A stretch of 64,000 nt of DNA, taken from positions 186,001 to 250,000 of the forward strand of contig NZ_FIZY01000001.1 of the NCBI RefSeq assembly GCF_900060185.1, read 5' to 3'. Position numbers and translations under genes: made by a program. This stretch comes from Grimontia marina (GTDB lineage: Bacteria > Pseudomonadota > Gammaproteobacteria > Enterobacterales > Vibrionaceae). The notes beneath the pieces are model-generated. The model saw only the letters and a list, made by a program, of their open reading frames with translations, did no database searches and was not told the origin of the DNA. Below, one piece after another: positions 53,436 to 63,787 of the stretch. How positions within the stretch are numbered: position 1 is the stretch's first letter; each line of letters opens with the position of its first letter.

Positions 53436-54722
53436 CTATCGATCTTTCAGTGGTTTGAAATCTCGCTTGTCGTAGCCAGTGTAAAGCTGACGTGGACGAC
53501 CGATACGGTTTTGCGGGTCGCTGTGCATTTCATTCCAGTGAGCGATCCAACCAATGGTACGAGACATCGCGAAAATCACGGTGAACATTGACACTGGGAT
53601 ACCAATTGCTTTCAGGATGATGCCTGAGTAGAAGTCTACATTCGGGTAGAGTTTCTTCTCGATGAAGTAAGGGTCAGAAAGTGCAATTCTTTCCAGCTCC
53701 ATAGCAACATCCAGCAGAGGATCGTTGATTTTCAGCTCATCAAGAACTTCGTGACATGCTTCGTTCATGACGGTAGCACGTGGGTCGTAGTTCTTGTAAA
53801 CGCGGTGACCAAAGCCCATCAAACGGAATGGGTCATCTTTATCTTTCGCGCGTTCGATGTACTCAGGAATGTTCTCGACAGAACCGATTTCTTCCAACAT
53901 GCGCAGACATGCTTCGTTTGCACCACCGTGAGCAGGGCCCCAAAGCGATGCGATACCCGCAGCAATACATGCGAATGGGTTTGCACCGGAAGAACCAGCC
54001 AGACGAACGGTAGATGTTGAAGCATTTTGCTCGTGATCTGCGTGAAGGGTGAAGATCTTGTCCATTGCACGAGCAACAACAGGATTTACTTCGTACTCTT
54101 CTGCAGGGGTCGCAAACATCATATGCAGAAAGTTTTCTGCGTAATCCAGGTCGTTACGTGGGTAGATGAACGGCTGTCCGATCGAGTACTTGTAACACAT
54201 CGCTGCCAGCGTTGGCATCTTCGACAGAAGACGGAACGCAGTGATTTCACGGTGTGTGTCGTTGTTGATGTCCAAAGAGTCGTGGTAGAACGCAGCCAGT
54301 GCGCCAACCACACCCACCATGACAGCCATTGGGTGAGCGTCACGACGGAAACCATGGAAGAAACTCGCAATTTGTTCGTGAACCATGGTGTGGCGAGTTA
54401 CGATACGACGGAACTCTTCATATTGTTTAGGACTTGGGGCTTCACCATATAGTAGGATGTAACAAACTTCCAAATAGTCAGCGTTATTGGCTAATTGATC
54501 AATCGGGTAGCCACGGTGCAATAAAACGCCAGCTGTGCCATCAATATAAGTAATTTGTGACTCACACGACGCTGTTGCAACGAAACCTGGGTCAAACGTA
54601 AAAAAGCCGTTCGCACCCAATGCACGTACATCGATCACTTCTGGACCGACTGTGCCCCCTTTGATCGGCAGTTCGATAGGTGCTTTCCCTTCAATTTGTA
54701 GGGTAGCTTTCTTCTCTGCCAT
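53436..54722 (-). CDS. gltA: Citrate synthase (type II)
   Basis: Condenses acetyl-CoA and oxaloacetate at the start of the TCA cycle. The 428 aa compare with 427 in E. coli. N-terminal beta-strand region [19 protein letters not shown]; active-site His in [16 protein letters not shown] and [14 protein letters not shown], Asp in YPNVDFYSG; ends [16 protein letters not shown] lies five bases before the ATG. Divergent from sdhCDAB over a 405-base intergenic region, the E. coli arrangement. Confidence 0.98.
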   Translation of the reverse strand: MAEKKATLQIEGKAPIELPIKGGTVGPEVIDVRALGANGFFTFDPGFVATASCESQITYIDGTAGVLLHRGYPIDQLANNADYLEVCYILLYGEAPSPKQYEEFRRIVTRHTMVHEQIASFFHGFRRDAHPMAVMVGVVGALAAFYHDSLDINNDTHREITAFRLLSKMPTLAAMCYKYSIGQPFIYPRNDLDYAENFLHMMFATPAEEYEVNPVVARAMDKIFTLHADHEQNASTSTVRLAGSSGANPFACIAAGIASLWGPAHGGANEACLRMLEEIGSVENIPEYIERAKDKDDPFRLMGFGHRVYKNYDPRATVMNEACHEVLDELKINDPLLDVAMELERIALSDPYFIEKKLYPNVDFYSGIILKAIGIPVSMFTVIFAMSRTIGWIAHWNEMHSDPQNRIGRPRQLYTGYDKRDFKPLKDR

Positions 54723-55127
54723 AACATTCTCCTTTGTTTTTTTATAATCCTATCCCGGATACGGACCCCGTTGTTGTACCGATCGTCTCATTAGATGTCA
54801 ATTTGCAGACGTGAACTTTGTCGGGTGTACGCAAGTATCAAAATTCTGTGCGCATTAGGTTAATGCTCTGTTTCGGGATTTCCGTCAATTTTATTGGTTT
54901 GTGTTTAAATGTTACGGGGCATATACTCTCCCGCAGGTCTCTGGATATTACATAATGCCGGGGCGTTTCGGGGCTCAAATCGATATTTTCAATGCGGATT
55001 TCAGTGCTTGAACTGCAGTTAATAGCAGTGGCACGTGAAAACGTAATAAATGATGTTGTAGGTCTGGCGCTGTAGCGAGATGTGATTCCAGAGAGTGTAA
55101 TAACAATAATTTGCTCAATGGAGCTGA
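54723..55127. other. 405-base gltA-sdhC divergent regulatory region
   Basis: No gene is supported here. The gltA ribosome site is at its left edge. On the plus strand an sdhC promoter candidate lies at 54899-54927, which leaves an sdh leader of about 195 bases. The leader contains CAGTGCTTGAACTGCAGTTA (54999-55018) and nearby GCAGTGG, partial repeats that can form weak stems. No placed promoter for gltA. Confidence 0.5.
54899..54927 (+). promoter_or_regulatory. Candidate sdhC promoter with ArcA-like repeats
   Basis: TTGTGT (54899-54904)-N17-TATACT (54922-54927). The spacer carries TGTTTAAATGTTA, resembling the TGTTA-type direct repeats bound by ArcA, but the repeat spacing is shorter than the usual 10-11 bases. 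Predicted leader about 195 nt; the E. coli sdhC leader is of similar length. Confidence 0.4.
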
Positions 55128-55520
55128 GTGGGCCATATCGTGAAAGTAAGAAAGCCAAGACCGGTAAACCTCGACCTCCAGACCATTCGCTTCCCTATCA
55201 CAGCGATCGCGTCTATTGCGCACCGTGTGTCGGGTGTCATCACCTTTATCTCGGTCGCCATCCTTCTATGGCTGTTAAGCCTCTCCTTATCATCCCCTAG
55301 TGGTTTTGAAGCCGCCTCGAACATCGTAAATAGTTTATTCGCCAAGTTTGTCCTTTGGGGCATCCTGACTGCACTTGCTTATCATATTGTTGGCGGTATC
55401 CGTCACTTGTTGATGGACATGGGCCATTTTGAAGAGATGGAAAGTGGTTCGCAAAGCGCGAAAATCGGTTTCATCATCACTGCAGTGCTGTCTGTTTTAG
55501 CGGGGATTTTAGTATGGTAG
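55128..55520 (+). CDS. sdhC: Succinate dehydrogenase cytochrome b556 subunit
   Basis: Membrane anchor of complex II that binds heme b and ubiquinone. The 130 aa (129 in E. coli) comprise [29 protein letters not shown] in the first segment, three membrane segments, and the heme-ligand His in [14 protein letters not shown]. The start was taken as GTG at 55128 with GGAG upstream; a second GTG at 55140 is possible and would shorten it by four residues. First gene of sdhCDAB-sucABCD. Confidence 0.93.
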   Translation: MGHIVKVRKPRPVNLDLQTIRFPITAIASIAHRVSGVITFISVAILLWLLSLSLSSPSGFEAASNIVNSLFAKFVLWGILTALAYHIVGGIRHLLMDMGHFEEMESGSQSAKIGFIITAVLSVLAGILVW

Positions 55521-55861
55521 GACACGTATCTTCTTTCGGCAGAAACGGGGTTCATGACTGGATCTTGCTCCGTGCGACTGCCATTATCATGACGCTTTAC
55601 ACCCTATACATGGTGGGTTTCTTTGCGTTTGGTCCCGAATTGACATATCAGAGCTGGGTCGAGTTCTGGGGACAAACAAGCAACAAAGTTTTCACCATGT
55701 TGGCGCTAGTGTGCGTACTTATCCACGCTTGGATAGGTATGTGGCAGGTATTGACTGACTACATCAAGCCGACCGTGCTGCGTATGTTTATGCAGTTTGG
55801 CATTGTCGCGCTGCTGTTTATCTACCTGTTGACTGGCTTTTTTGTATTGTGGGGTGTGTAA
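55514..55861 (+). CDS. sdhD: Succinate dehydrogenase membrane anchor
   Basis: The 115-aa complex II anchor (E. coli 115) has [19 protein letters not shown] at the N-terminus, three membrane segments and the heme/quinone-site region [18 protein letters not shown] with the His ligand. It overlaps sdhC by seven bases and abuts sdhA directly, so translation is coupled. Confidence 0.96.
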   Translation: MVGHVSSFGRNGVHDWILLRATAIIMTLYTLYMVGFFAFGPELTYQSWVEFWGQTSNKVFTMLALVCVLIHAWIGMWQVLTDYIKPTVLRMFMQFGIVALLFIYLLTGFFVLWGV

Positions 55862-57628
55862 GTGAGTATTCCAGTAAGAGAATTCGACGCAATAGTTATC
55901 GGTGCAGGTGGTGCAGGCATGCGCGCTGCACTACAAATTTCTGAGCAGGGCCTGTCTTGTGCGCTGCTGTCTAAAGTTTTCCCAACCCGTTCCCACACCG
56001 TTTCTGCCCAGGGTGGTATTACGGTAGCACTGGGTAATTCCCATGAAGATAATTGGGAATGGCACATGTACGACACCGTTAAAGGTTCTGATTACATCGG
56101 TGACCAAAACGCGATTGAATACATGTGTAAAACTGGCCCTCAATCAATTATCGAACTGGAAAAAATGGGTCTCCCATTTTCCCGTTTCGATAACGGCCGT
56201 ATTTATCAGCGTCCATTCGGTGGACAGTCTAAAGCATTTGGCGGCGAGCAGGCTGCGCGCACTGCAGCGGCTGCTGACCGTACTGGCCATGCTCTGCTTC
56301 ACACGCTGTACCAGCAAAACATCAAAAACAAGACCACGATCTTCTCTGAGTGGTACGCGTTGGATCTGGTGAAAAACCAAGACCGTGCAGTTGTTGGGGC
56401 AACTGCGATGGACATGGAAACCGGAGAGATCTGCTACTTCAAAGCGAAAGCAACGATTCTCGCAACTGGCGGTGCAGGTCGTATTTACCAGTCAACGACG
56501 AATGCGCACATCAACACGGGTGACGGCGTAGGTATGGCACTGCGTGCCGGTGTACCAATGCAAGACATGGAAATGTGGCAGTTCCACCCAACGGGCATCG
56601 CAGGTGCGGGTGTATTGGTAACTGAAGGTTGTCGCGGTGAAGGTGGTTACCTTCTCAACAAAGATGGCGAACGCTTCATGGAGCGTTATGCACCAAATGC
56701 TAAAGACCTTGCTGGCCGTGACGTTGTTGCTCGTTCGATGATGGTTGAAATCCGTGAAGGCCGCGGTTGCGATGGCCCATGGGGTCCACACATCAAGCTG
56801 AAACTGGATCACTTAGGTAAAGATGTCCTTGAAGCGCGTCTGCCAGGTATTCTTGAATTGTCCCGCACTTTTGCGCACGTTGATCCAATCAAAGAGCCTA
56901 TCCCGGTTATCCCAACCTGTCACTACATGATGGGTGGTGTACCGACGCAAGTTTCCGGTCAGGCCATTAAACAAGACGCAAACGGTAACGATGTTGAAGT
57001 TCAGGGTCTGTTTGCATGTGGTGAAATCGCCAGCGTATCTGTTCACGGTGCAAACCGTCTTGGCGGTAACTCACTGCTCGACCTCGTGGTATTTGGTCGC
57101 GCAACGGGACTGCACTTGGGTGAAACTTTGGCTGCGCAAGTGGAAGCACGTGATGCGACTGAGTCAGACATTGAAGCCTCTCTGGCGCGAGTAAATCGAT
57201 GGAACACGACTCAGAAAGGTGAAGACCCAGTTCAAATCCGCAAAGACCTGCAATCTTGCATGCAGAATAACTTCTCGGTGTTCCGTGAAGGCGATGCGAT
57301 GGCGAAAGGCTTGGAAGAGCTTAAAGTTATCCGCGAGCGTCTTAAAGAAGCGCGCTTGGATGACACATCATCAGAGTTCAACACTCAGCGTATCGAATGT
57401 CTGGAGTTGGATAACCTGATGGAAACTGCCTTCTCGACCGCGGTTGCTGCAAACTACCGTACGGAGAGCCGTGGAGCACATGCACGCTTCGATTTCCAAG
57501 AGCGTGATGATGAAAATTGGCTGTGCCACACCATCTACAACCCGGAAACAGAAGCGATGTCCAAGCGTGATGTGAACATGACGCCAGTTCATCGTGAAGC
57601 TTTCCCACCGAAAGCGCGTACTTACTAA
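55862..57628 (+). CDS. sdhA: Succinate dehydrogenase flavoprotein subunit
   Basis: The 588-aa catalytic subunit (588 in E. coli) oxidises succinate to fumarate. FAD site [20 protein letters not shown]; covalent FAD attachment His in [11 protein letters not shown]; substrate loop FHPTG and the catalytic Arg in [11 protein letters not shown]-terminal PPKARTY. The start is GTG directly after the sdhD stop (TAA-GTG), with no separate strong SD. sdhB follows 15 bases later. Confidence 0.98.
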   Translation: MSIPVREFDAIVIGAGGAGMRAALQISEQGLSCALLSKVFPTRSHTVSAQGGITVALGNSHEDNWEWHMYDTVKGSDYIGDQNAIEYMCKTGPQSIIELEKMGLPFSRFDNGRIYQRPFGGQSKAFGGEQAARTAAAADRTGHALLHTLYQQNIKNKTTIFSEWYALDLVKNQDRAVVGATAMDMETGEICYFKAKATILATGGAGRIYQSTTNAHINTGDGVGMALRAGVPMQDMEMWQFHPTGIAGAGVLVTEGCRGEGGYLLNKDGERFMERYAPNAKDLAGRDVVARSMMVEIREGRGCDGPWGPHIKLKLDHLGKDVLEARLPGILELSRTFAHVDPIKEPIPVIPTCHYMMGGVPTQVSGQAIKQDANGNDVEVQGLFACGEIASVSVHGANRLGGNSLLDLVVFGRATGLHLGETLAAQVEARDATESDIEASLARVNRWNTTQKGEDPVQIRKDLQSCMQNNFSVFREGDAMAKGLEELKVIRERLKEARLDDTSSEFNTQRIECLELDNLMETAFSTAVAANYRTESRGAHARFDFQERDDENWLCHTIYNPETEAMSKRDVNMTPVHREAFPPKARTY

Positions 57629-57643
57629 GGGAGGTAGAAGAGT

Positions 57644-58354
57644 ATGAAACTGAATTTTTCTGTATACCGTTACAACCCGGACGTTGATGACGCGCCGCAC
57701 ATGAAAGGGTACACGCTGGAAGTGCCAGACGGTTCTGACATGATGGTGCTGGATGCGCTGATACTGTTGAAAGAGCAAGATCCAACGTTGGCATTCCGTC
57801 GTTCATGCCGCGAAGGTGTGTGTGGTTCTGACGGTATTAACATGAACGGTAAGAACGGTCTGGCATGTATCACACCGCTGTCAGCCTTGACTGACAAATC
57901 AAGCATTGTGATTCGTCCACTGCCTGGCCTGCCAGTAGTTCGTGACCTGATTGTCGATATGACTCAGTTCTACCAGAACTATGAGCGTGTTAAGCCTTAC
58001 CTAATTAATGACGGCACACCGCCATCGCGTGAGAACCTTCAATCGCCTGACGACCGTGCTCACCTTGATGGTCTGTATGAGTGCATCATGTGTGCATGTT
58101 GTACCACCTCGTGCCCGTCATTCTGGTGGAACCCAGATAAGTTCGTAGGCCCTGCAGGGCTTCTGGCTGCATATCGTTGGCTGATTGACAGCCGCGACAC
58201 TGCGACAGATGAACGTTTATCAGATCTGGACGACGCTTTTAGCGTTTTCCGTTGCCATAGCATCATGAACTGTGTAAATGTTTGTCCCAAAGGGCTAAAT
58301 CCTACGAAAGCAATCGGCCATATTCGTTCAATGCTGCTCAAACGCGCAGTGTAA
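57644..58354 (+). CDS. sdhB: Succinate dehydrogenase iron-sulfur subunit
   Basis: The 236-aa electron-transfer subunit (E. coli 238) has the 2Fe-2S site CREGVCGSDGINMNGKNGLA with its last Cys next, the 4Fe-4S site CIMCACCTTSC and the 3Fe-4S plus shared site CHSIMNCVNVC. Strong ribosome site GGGAGG (57629-57634). A hairpin but no full terminator lies before sucA. Confidence 0.98.
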   Translation: MKLNFSVYRYNPDVDDAPHMKGYTLEVPDGSDMMVLDALILLKEQDPTLAFRRSCREGVCGSDGINMNGKNGLACITPLSALTDKSSIVIRPLPGLPVVRDLIVDMTQFYQNYERVKPYLINDGTPPSRENLQSPDDRAHLDGLYECIMCACCTTSCPSFWWNPDKFVGPAGLLAAYRWLIDSRDTATDERLSDLDDAFSVFRCHSIMNCVNVCPKGLNPTKAIGHIRSMLLKRAV

Positions 58355-58389
58355 TATCGGCCTCTGTACACCTACATATATCAAGATTT

Positions 58390-58411
58390 AGGCTCCCTTT
58401 CGGGGGAGCTT
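58390..58411 (+). other. Hairpin between sdhB and sucA
   Basis: GCTCCC (58392-58397) pairs with GGGAGC (58404-58409); TTAAAAGG follows without a T run. Likely partial attenuation or mRNA processing between the sdh and suc parts. Confidence 0.45.
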
Positions 58412-58474
58412 AAAAGGAACGCCGGTTAACCCCCGGTCGTAGCAACATAAAAACTAAGTGGTTAAGGGATAACA

Positions 58475-61285
58475 ATGCAAAATGGCGTGATGAAGGCTTG
58501 GTTTGAGTCTTCTCATTTGGCTGGCGCCAATGCAACTTACGTAGAAGATCTCTACGAACTGTACCTCAGTGACCCCGAGTCTGTAGATAGCGAATGGCGA
58601 GCAGTTTTTGATGAACTGCCTGTCGTGAATGGCAACGCAACCGAGCAACCCCACTCAAGAGTTCGTGAATATTTCCGCAGACTTGCTACCGAGACAGCGT
58701 ATTTCAGTGCATCAGTCAGTGATCCGGACGTCGACGCGAAACAGGTTAAAGTTCTTCAACTTATCAACGCCTACCGTTTCCGTGGACACCAACAAGCAAA
58801 TCTGGACCCTCTTGGTCTTTGGCAGCGCGAGCGCGTGCCTGACTTAGACCCATCTTTTCATAGTCTGAATGAAGACGATTTCCAAGAGTCATTTAACGTA
58901 GGTTCTTTTGCCATTGGGCAAGAGAGCATGAAACTTGCCGACCTCTACGAAGCACTGATCAAGACCTATTGTGGTTCTATCGGTGCGGAGTACATGCATA
59001 TTACCGACACAGAAGAGAAGCGCTGGATTCAGCAACGCCTTGAATCTGTCGTTGGCCAGCCAGAATTTTCCAACGACGAGAAAGTGACCTTGTTGGAAGA
59101 ACTGACTGCGGCGGAAGGCCTCGAGCGTTATCTTGGTGCTAAATTCCCAGGCGCAAAGCGTTTCTCGTTGGAAGGCGGAGATGCGCTTATCCCGATGGTG
59201 AAAGAAGTCATTCGCCACTCAGGCACACAAGGTGTGCGTGAAGTGGTTGTTGGCATGGCGCACCGTGGTCGTTTGAACATGCTGGTTAACGTCCTGGGCA
59301 AAAAGCCTTCGGAACTGTTTGACGAGTTTGCAGGTAAACATGGTGAATCATGGGGTACGGGTGATGTGAAGTATCACCAAGGTTTCTCGAGCGATTTCGC
59401 AACACCGGGCGGGGATGTTCATCTGGTTCTTGCATTTAACCCATCGCACCTGGAAATCGTAAACCCTGTGGTTATGGGGTCTGTACGTGCCCGTCAAGAT
59501 CGCCTTGGCGACAAAAATGGTTCAATGGTACTGCCGATCACTATCCATGGTGACTCTGCAATTGCAGGTCAGGGTGTGGTGCAAGAGACGTTCAACATGT
59601 CTCAGGCTCGCGGCTATCGAGTTGGCGGTACCATTCGTATCGTGGTTAATAACCAAGTGGGCTTCACCACTTCAAACCCGAACGATACCCGTTCCACACA
59701 ATACTGTACTGATATCGCGAAGATGGTTCAGGCGCCGATTTTCCACGTGAATGCAGATGACCCGGAAGCGGTGGCATTTGTTGCGCGTCTGGCTATTGAT
59801 TACCGAAACGAATTCAAGCGTGATGTTGTGATTGATCTGGTGTGTTACCGTCGCCACGGCCACAATGAAGCGGACGAGCCAAATGCAACTCAGCCGCTGA
59901 TGTACCAGAAAATCAAAAAGCACCCCACACCACGCAAGCTCTATGCAGACGCGTTGGCAGACAAGGGGGTTGCTGACGTTGAGAAAGCCACTGAGCTTGT
60001 TAACGGATATCGTGATGCTCTGGATCACGGTGAAATCGTGGTGAAAGAGTACCGTCCAATGGCGCTTCACTCTGTTGACTGGTCTCCTTATTTGGGCCAC
60101 GACTGGACAGTTGAATGGCCAAATACCTTTGATAAACAGCGTTTGGTCGAATTGGCTAAACGCCTTTGTACATATCCTGAGAGTCATAAGCTACACAGTC
60201 GTGTAAACAAGCTTTACAACGATCGTTTAGCCATGACCAACGGTGAAAAAGCCCTGGATTGGGGTATGGCCGAAACACTGGCTTACGCGACAATCGTCGA
60301 TGAAAGTCGTCGCATTCGCATCACCGGCCAGGATTCCGGCCGCGGTACCTTCTTTCACCGTCATGCAGTATTGCACAATCAAAACGATGCTAGCACCTAC
60401 ATTCCACTGACAAACATCCATGATAAACAAGGCCCATTCCAGGTTTTTGACTCTGTTTTGTCAGAAGAAGCAGTACTGGCATTTGAATACGGCTATGCGA
60501 CGGCAGAGCCAGGTGGCTTGACTGTCTGGGAAGCTCAATTTGGTGACTTTGCAAATGGTGCACAAGTTGTCATAGACCAGTTCATCAGCTCCGGTGAGCA
60601 AAAGTGGGGACGTATGTGTGGTTTGACCATGCTACTGCCACATGGCTACGAAGGTCAGGGCCCTGAGCACTCATCAGCTCGCCTCGAGCGTTATTTGCAA
60701 CTTTGTGCTGAGCAAAACATGCAGGTTATCGTTCCTTCAACGCCAGCACAGGTTTACCATATGCTGCGTCGCCAGGTGTTCCGCCCAATGCGTCGCCCTC
60801 TGATTGTGATGTCGCCTAAATCACTGCTCCGCCATCCACTGTGTACTTCAACACTGGATGAACTGGCAGATGGCAACTTCCAACCAGCAATCGGCGAGAT
60901 AGACGAGCTGGATCCAAAAGCGGTCAAACGCGTCGTGATGTGTTCAGGTAAGGTCTACTTTGACTTGCTGGAAGCGCGTCGCAAAGAAGAAATTAAAGAT
61001 GTCGCCATCATTCGTATTGAGCAGATCTACCCGTTCCCGAAAGAGGACGTACAGGCTGCGATCAGCGAATATGTTAATGCCAAAGACTTTGTCTGGTGCC
61101 AGGAAGAGCCACAGAACCAAGGCGCTTGGTACAGTAGCCAGCACAATTTCCGCTTGGCAATTCCGGCTGACGCCACCCTGAGCTATGCAGGCCGTGAGGC
61201 TTCTGCATCTCCGGCGGTAGGCTATATGTCGGTGCACTTAAAACAACAAAAAGCGTTGATTGAAGACGCTCTTACCCTGAATTAA
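58475..61285 (+). CDS. sucA: 2-oxoglutarate dehydrogenase E1 component
   Basis: The 936-aa thiamine-diphosphate enzyme (933 in E. coli) decarboxylates 2-oxoglutarate and passes succinyl to SucB. N-terminus MQNGVMKAWFESSHLAGAN as in E. coli; GMAHRGRLNMLVNVLGK and HGDSAIAGQGVVQETFNMSQ; TPP motif with VVNNQVGFTT; C-terminal WCQEEPQNQGAW. Start with a purine-rich region (TTAAGGGATAACA). sucB follows 28 bases later. Confidence 0.98.
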   Translation: MQNGVMKAWFESSHLAGANATYVEDLYELYLSDPESVDSEWRAVFDELPVVNGNATEQPHSRVREYFRRLATETAYFSASVSDPDVDAKQVKVLQLINAYRFRGHQQANLDPLGLWQRERVPDLDPSFHSLNEDDFQESFNVGSFAIGQESMKLADLYEALIKTYCGSIGAEYMHITDTEEKRWIQQRLESVVGQPEFSNDEKVTLLEELTAAEGLERYLGAKFPGAKRFSLEGGDALIPMVKEVIRHSGTQGVREVVVGMAHRGRLNMLVNVLGKKPSELFDEFAGKHGESWGTGDVKYHQGFSSDFATPGGDVHLVLAFNPSHLEIVNPVVMGSVRARQDRLGDKNGSMVLPITIHGDSAIAGQGVVQETFNMSQARGYRVGGTIRIVVNNQVGFTTSNPNDTRSTQYCTDIAKMVQAPIFHVNADDPEAVAFVARLAIDYRNEFKRDVVIDLVCYRRHGHNEADEPNATQPLMYQKIKKHPTPRKLYADALADKGVADVEKATELVNGYRDALDHGEIVVKEYRPMALHSVDWSPYLGHDWTVEWPNTFDKQRLVELAKRLCTYPESHKLHSRVNKLYNDRLAMTNGEKALDWGMAETLAYATIVDESRRIRITGQDSGRGTFFHRHAVLHNQNDASTYIPLTNIHDKQGPFQVFDSVLSEEAVLAFEYGYATAEPGGLTVWEAQFGDFANGAQVVIDQFISSGEQKWGRMCGLTMLLPHGYEGQGPEHSSARLERYLQLCAEQNMQVIVPSTPAQVYHMLRRQVFRPMRRPLIVMSPKSLLRHPLCTSTLDELADGNFQPAIGEIDELDPKAVKRVVMCSGKVYFDLLEARRKEEIKDVAIIRIEQIYPFPKEDVQAAISEYVNAKDFVWCQEEPQNQGAWYSSQHNFRLAIPADATLSYAGREASASPAVGYMSVHLKQQKALIEDALTLN

Positions 61286-61313
61286 GAACTAGAAAGCTAA
61301 GGAATTAAACGAA

Positions 61314-62525
61314 ATGACAATCGAAATTCTGGTTCCCGACCTACCTGAATCTGTTGCAGACGCAACAGTGGCGACATGGCACAAGCAGCCAGGCGATGCG
61401 GTTAGCCGTGACGAAGTACTGGTTGATATCGAAACGGATAAAGTGGTTCTGGAAGTTCCAGCTCCAGACGATGGCGTACTTGAAGCTATTGTTGAAGAAG
61501 AAGGCGCAACGGTTCTGTCGAAGCAACTGATCGCTAAGCTTAAGCCTGGCGCTGTTGCTGGTGAGCCTACTCAAGATGCTCCAACGTCCTCGGAAGCATC
61601 TCCAGACAAGCGTCACACTGCATCTCTGTCAGAAGAGTCGAATGATGCGCTGAGCCCAGCTGTTCGTCGCCTTCTGGCGGAAAATGATTTAACTCCTGAG
61701 CAAATTAAAGGCACAGGTGTTGGTGGTCGAATCACTCGCGAAGATGTAGATGCGTTCCTGAAAAGTGGTGGTGCGAAAGTAGCTGCACCAGCAGCGACTA
61801 AAGAAGAAGAGCCTGCACTTGGTCATCGCAGCGAAAAACGTGTTCCTATGACGCGTCTTCGTAAGCGTGTTGCTGAACGTTTGCTCGAAGCGAAAAACAG
61901 CACAGCGATGCTGACGACGTTTAACGAAGTGAACATGAAACCAATCATGGACATTCGTAAGCAATACAAAGACGTGTTCGAAGAGCGCCACTGTATTCGT
62001 TTGGGCTTCATGTCTTTCTACGTGAAAGCTGTTGTTGAAGCCTTGAAGCGCTACCCAGAAGTGAATGCGTCAATTGATGGTGATGACATTGTTTATCACA
62101 ACTTCTTTGACGTAAGCATGGCCGTTTCGACTCCTCGTGGTCTGGTAACGCCAGTATTGCGTGACTGTGACCGCCTGGGCCTGGCTGAGATCGAAAAAGG
62201 GATCAAAGAGCTGGCTATCAAGGGCCGTGACGGTAAGCTGACGGTTGACGAACTGACCGGCGGTAATTTCACCATCACCAACGGTGGTGTATTTGGTTCT
62301 CTGATGTCGACGCCGATTATCAACCCACCACAGGCTGCTATTCTTGGTATGCATAAGATCCAAGAGCGTCCAATGGCAGTCGATGGCAAGGTTGAAATTC
62401 TGCCAATGATGTACCTTGCTCTTTCTTACGATCACCGTTTAATTGACGGACGCGAGTCTGTTGGTTTCTTGGTGACTGTAAAGGAGCTTTTAGAAGACCC
62501 AACGCGTCTGCTGCTTGACGTATAA
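61314..62525 (+). CDS. sucB: Dihydrolipoyl succinyltransferase E2 component
   Basis: The 403-aa core enzyme (405 in E. coli). Lipoyl domain 1-77 with Lys44 in [14 protein letters not shown]; hinge; peripheral-subunit-binding domain [20 protein letters not shown]; catalytic domain from about residue 170 with [19 protein letters not shown] and the active-site His in [19 protein letters not shown]-type ribosome site. The third component, Lpd, is not in the window, as usual. Confidence 0.98.
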   Translation: MTIEILVPDLPESVADATVATWHKQPGDAVSRDEVLVDIETDKVVLEVPAPDDGVLEAIVEEEGATVLSKQLIAKLKPGAVAGEPTQDAPTSSEASPDKRHTASLSEESNDALSPAVRRLLAENDLTPEQIKGTGVGGRITREDVDAFLKSGGAKVAAPAATKEEEPALGHRSEKRVPMTRLRKRVAERLLEAKNSTAMLTTFNEVNMKPIMDIRKQYKDVFEERHCIRLGFMSFYVKAVVEALKRYPEVNASIDGDDIVYHNFFDVSMAVSTPRGLVTPVLRDCDRLGLAEIEKGIKELAIKGRDGKLTVDELTGGNFTITNGGVFGSLMSTPIINPPQAAILGMHKIQERPMAVDGKVEILPMMYLALSYDHRLIDGRESVGFLVTVKELLEDPTRLLLDV

Positions 62526-62530
62526 GCAGC

Positions 62531-62569
62531 CCGGTTTTTACCGGATAACAGGGGGCTGGGGCCCCCTGT
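62531..62569 (+). other. Two tandem hairpins between sucB and sucC
   Basis: CCGGT/ACCGG (62531-62544) is followed by a very stable 9-bp stem ACAGGGGGC (62548-62556) with GCCCCCTGT (62561-62569) around TGGG. No T run follows, so it is more likely an mRNA-processing or stabilising element than a terminator. Confidence 0.55.
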
Positions 62570-62620
62570 GTGGAAAGCAAATTAAACCTATAAAACGGAA
62601 ATAGACACGGATAGAACATC

Positions 62621-63787
62621 ATGAATCTGCACGAATATCAGTCAAAACAGCTGTTTGCTGAATATGGGCTGCCAGTATCCGAAGGGTATGCCTGTGACAC
62701 TCCTCAAGAAGCCGCTGAAGCCGCTGACAAACTTGGTGGAAACAAGTGGGTTGTCAAATGTCAGGTACACGCTGGCGGTCGCGGTAAAGCGGGCGGTGTG
62801 AAACTGGTTAGCAACAAAGAAGAAATCAAAGAATTCGCACAAAACTGGTTGGGCAAAAATCTGGTGACTTACCAGACAGATGCAAATGGCCAGCCTGTTA
62901 GCAAAATCCTGGTTGAAGAGTGTACTGACATTGCCCAAGAGCTCTACCTGGGTGCAGTAGTAGACCGTGGTACACGTCGCGTTGTTTTCATGGCATCGAC
63001 TGAAGGTGGTGTGGAAATCGAAAAAGTCGCTGAAGAGACGCCAGAGCTGATCCACAAAGCTGCGATCGATCCATTGGTTGGTCCTCAGCCATACCAAGGC
63101 CGCCAACTGGCGTTCAAGCTGGGTCTACAAGGCGAGCAAATCAAGCAATTCACCAAAATTTTCATGGGTATTGCAAAGCTGTTCATCGAGCGCGATGTTG
63201 CGCTGGTGGAAGTGAACCCACTGGTTATCACTGACCAGGGTAACCTGCACTGTCTGGATGCAAAACTGGCTGTTGATAGCAACGCTGTTTACCGTCAGCC
63301 AAAAATCCGTGAAATGCACGATCCATCTCAGGACGATCCACGTGAAGCACACGCTGCACAGTGGGAACTGAACTATGTTGCTTTGGACGGCAGCATTGGT
63401 TGTATGGTTAACGGTGCGGGCCTGGCAATGGGTACCATGGATATCGTCAACCTGCATGGTGGCAGCCCTGCAAACTTCCTAGATGTTGGTGGCGGCGCAA
63501 CCAAAGAGCGCGTCACTGAAGCATTCAAAATCATCCTCTCTGACGACAACGTAAAAGCTGTTCTGGTGAACATCTTCGGCGGTATCGTGCGCTGTGACCT
63601 GATCGCAGACGGCATCATCGGTGCGGTAGAAGAAGTTGGCGTTAAAGTACCGGTTGTTGTGCGCCTTGAAGGTAACAACGCTGAGCTTGGCGCGAAGAAA
63701 CTGGCTGAGTCAGGCCTGAACATTATTGCTGCGACCTCACTGACTGAAGCAGCAGAGAAAGTTGTTGCTGCAGCGGAGGGCAAATAA
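62621..63787 (+). CDS. sucC: Succinyl-CoA synthetase beta subunit
   Basis: The 388-aa ADP-forming subunit (388 in E. coli) makes ATP with SucD in the TCA cycle. [19 protein letters not shown] at the N-terminus, ATP-grasp fold with [45 protein letters not shown] and [16 protein letters not shown]. The stop overlaps the sucD start in TAATG. Confidence 0.98.
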   Translation: MNLHEYQSKQLFAEYGLPVSEGYACDTPQEAAEAADKLGGNKWVVKCQVHAGGRGKAGGVKLVSNKEEIKEFAQNWLGKNLVTYQTDANGQPVSKILVEECTDIAQELYLGAVVDRGTRRVVFMASTEGGVEIEKVAEETPELIHKAAIDPLVGPQPYQGRQLAFKLGLQGEQIKQFTKIFMGIAKLFIERDVALVEVNPLVITDQGNLHCLDAKLAVDSNAVYRQPKIREMHDPSQDDPREAHAAQWELNYVALDGSIGCMVNGAGLAMGTMDIVNLHGGSPANFLDVGGGATKERVTEAFKIILSDDNVKAVLVNIFGGIVRCDLIADGIIGAVEEVGVKVPVVVRLEGNNAELGAKKLAESGLNIIAATSLTEAAEKVVAAAEGK

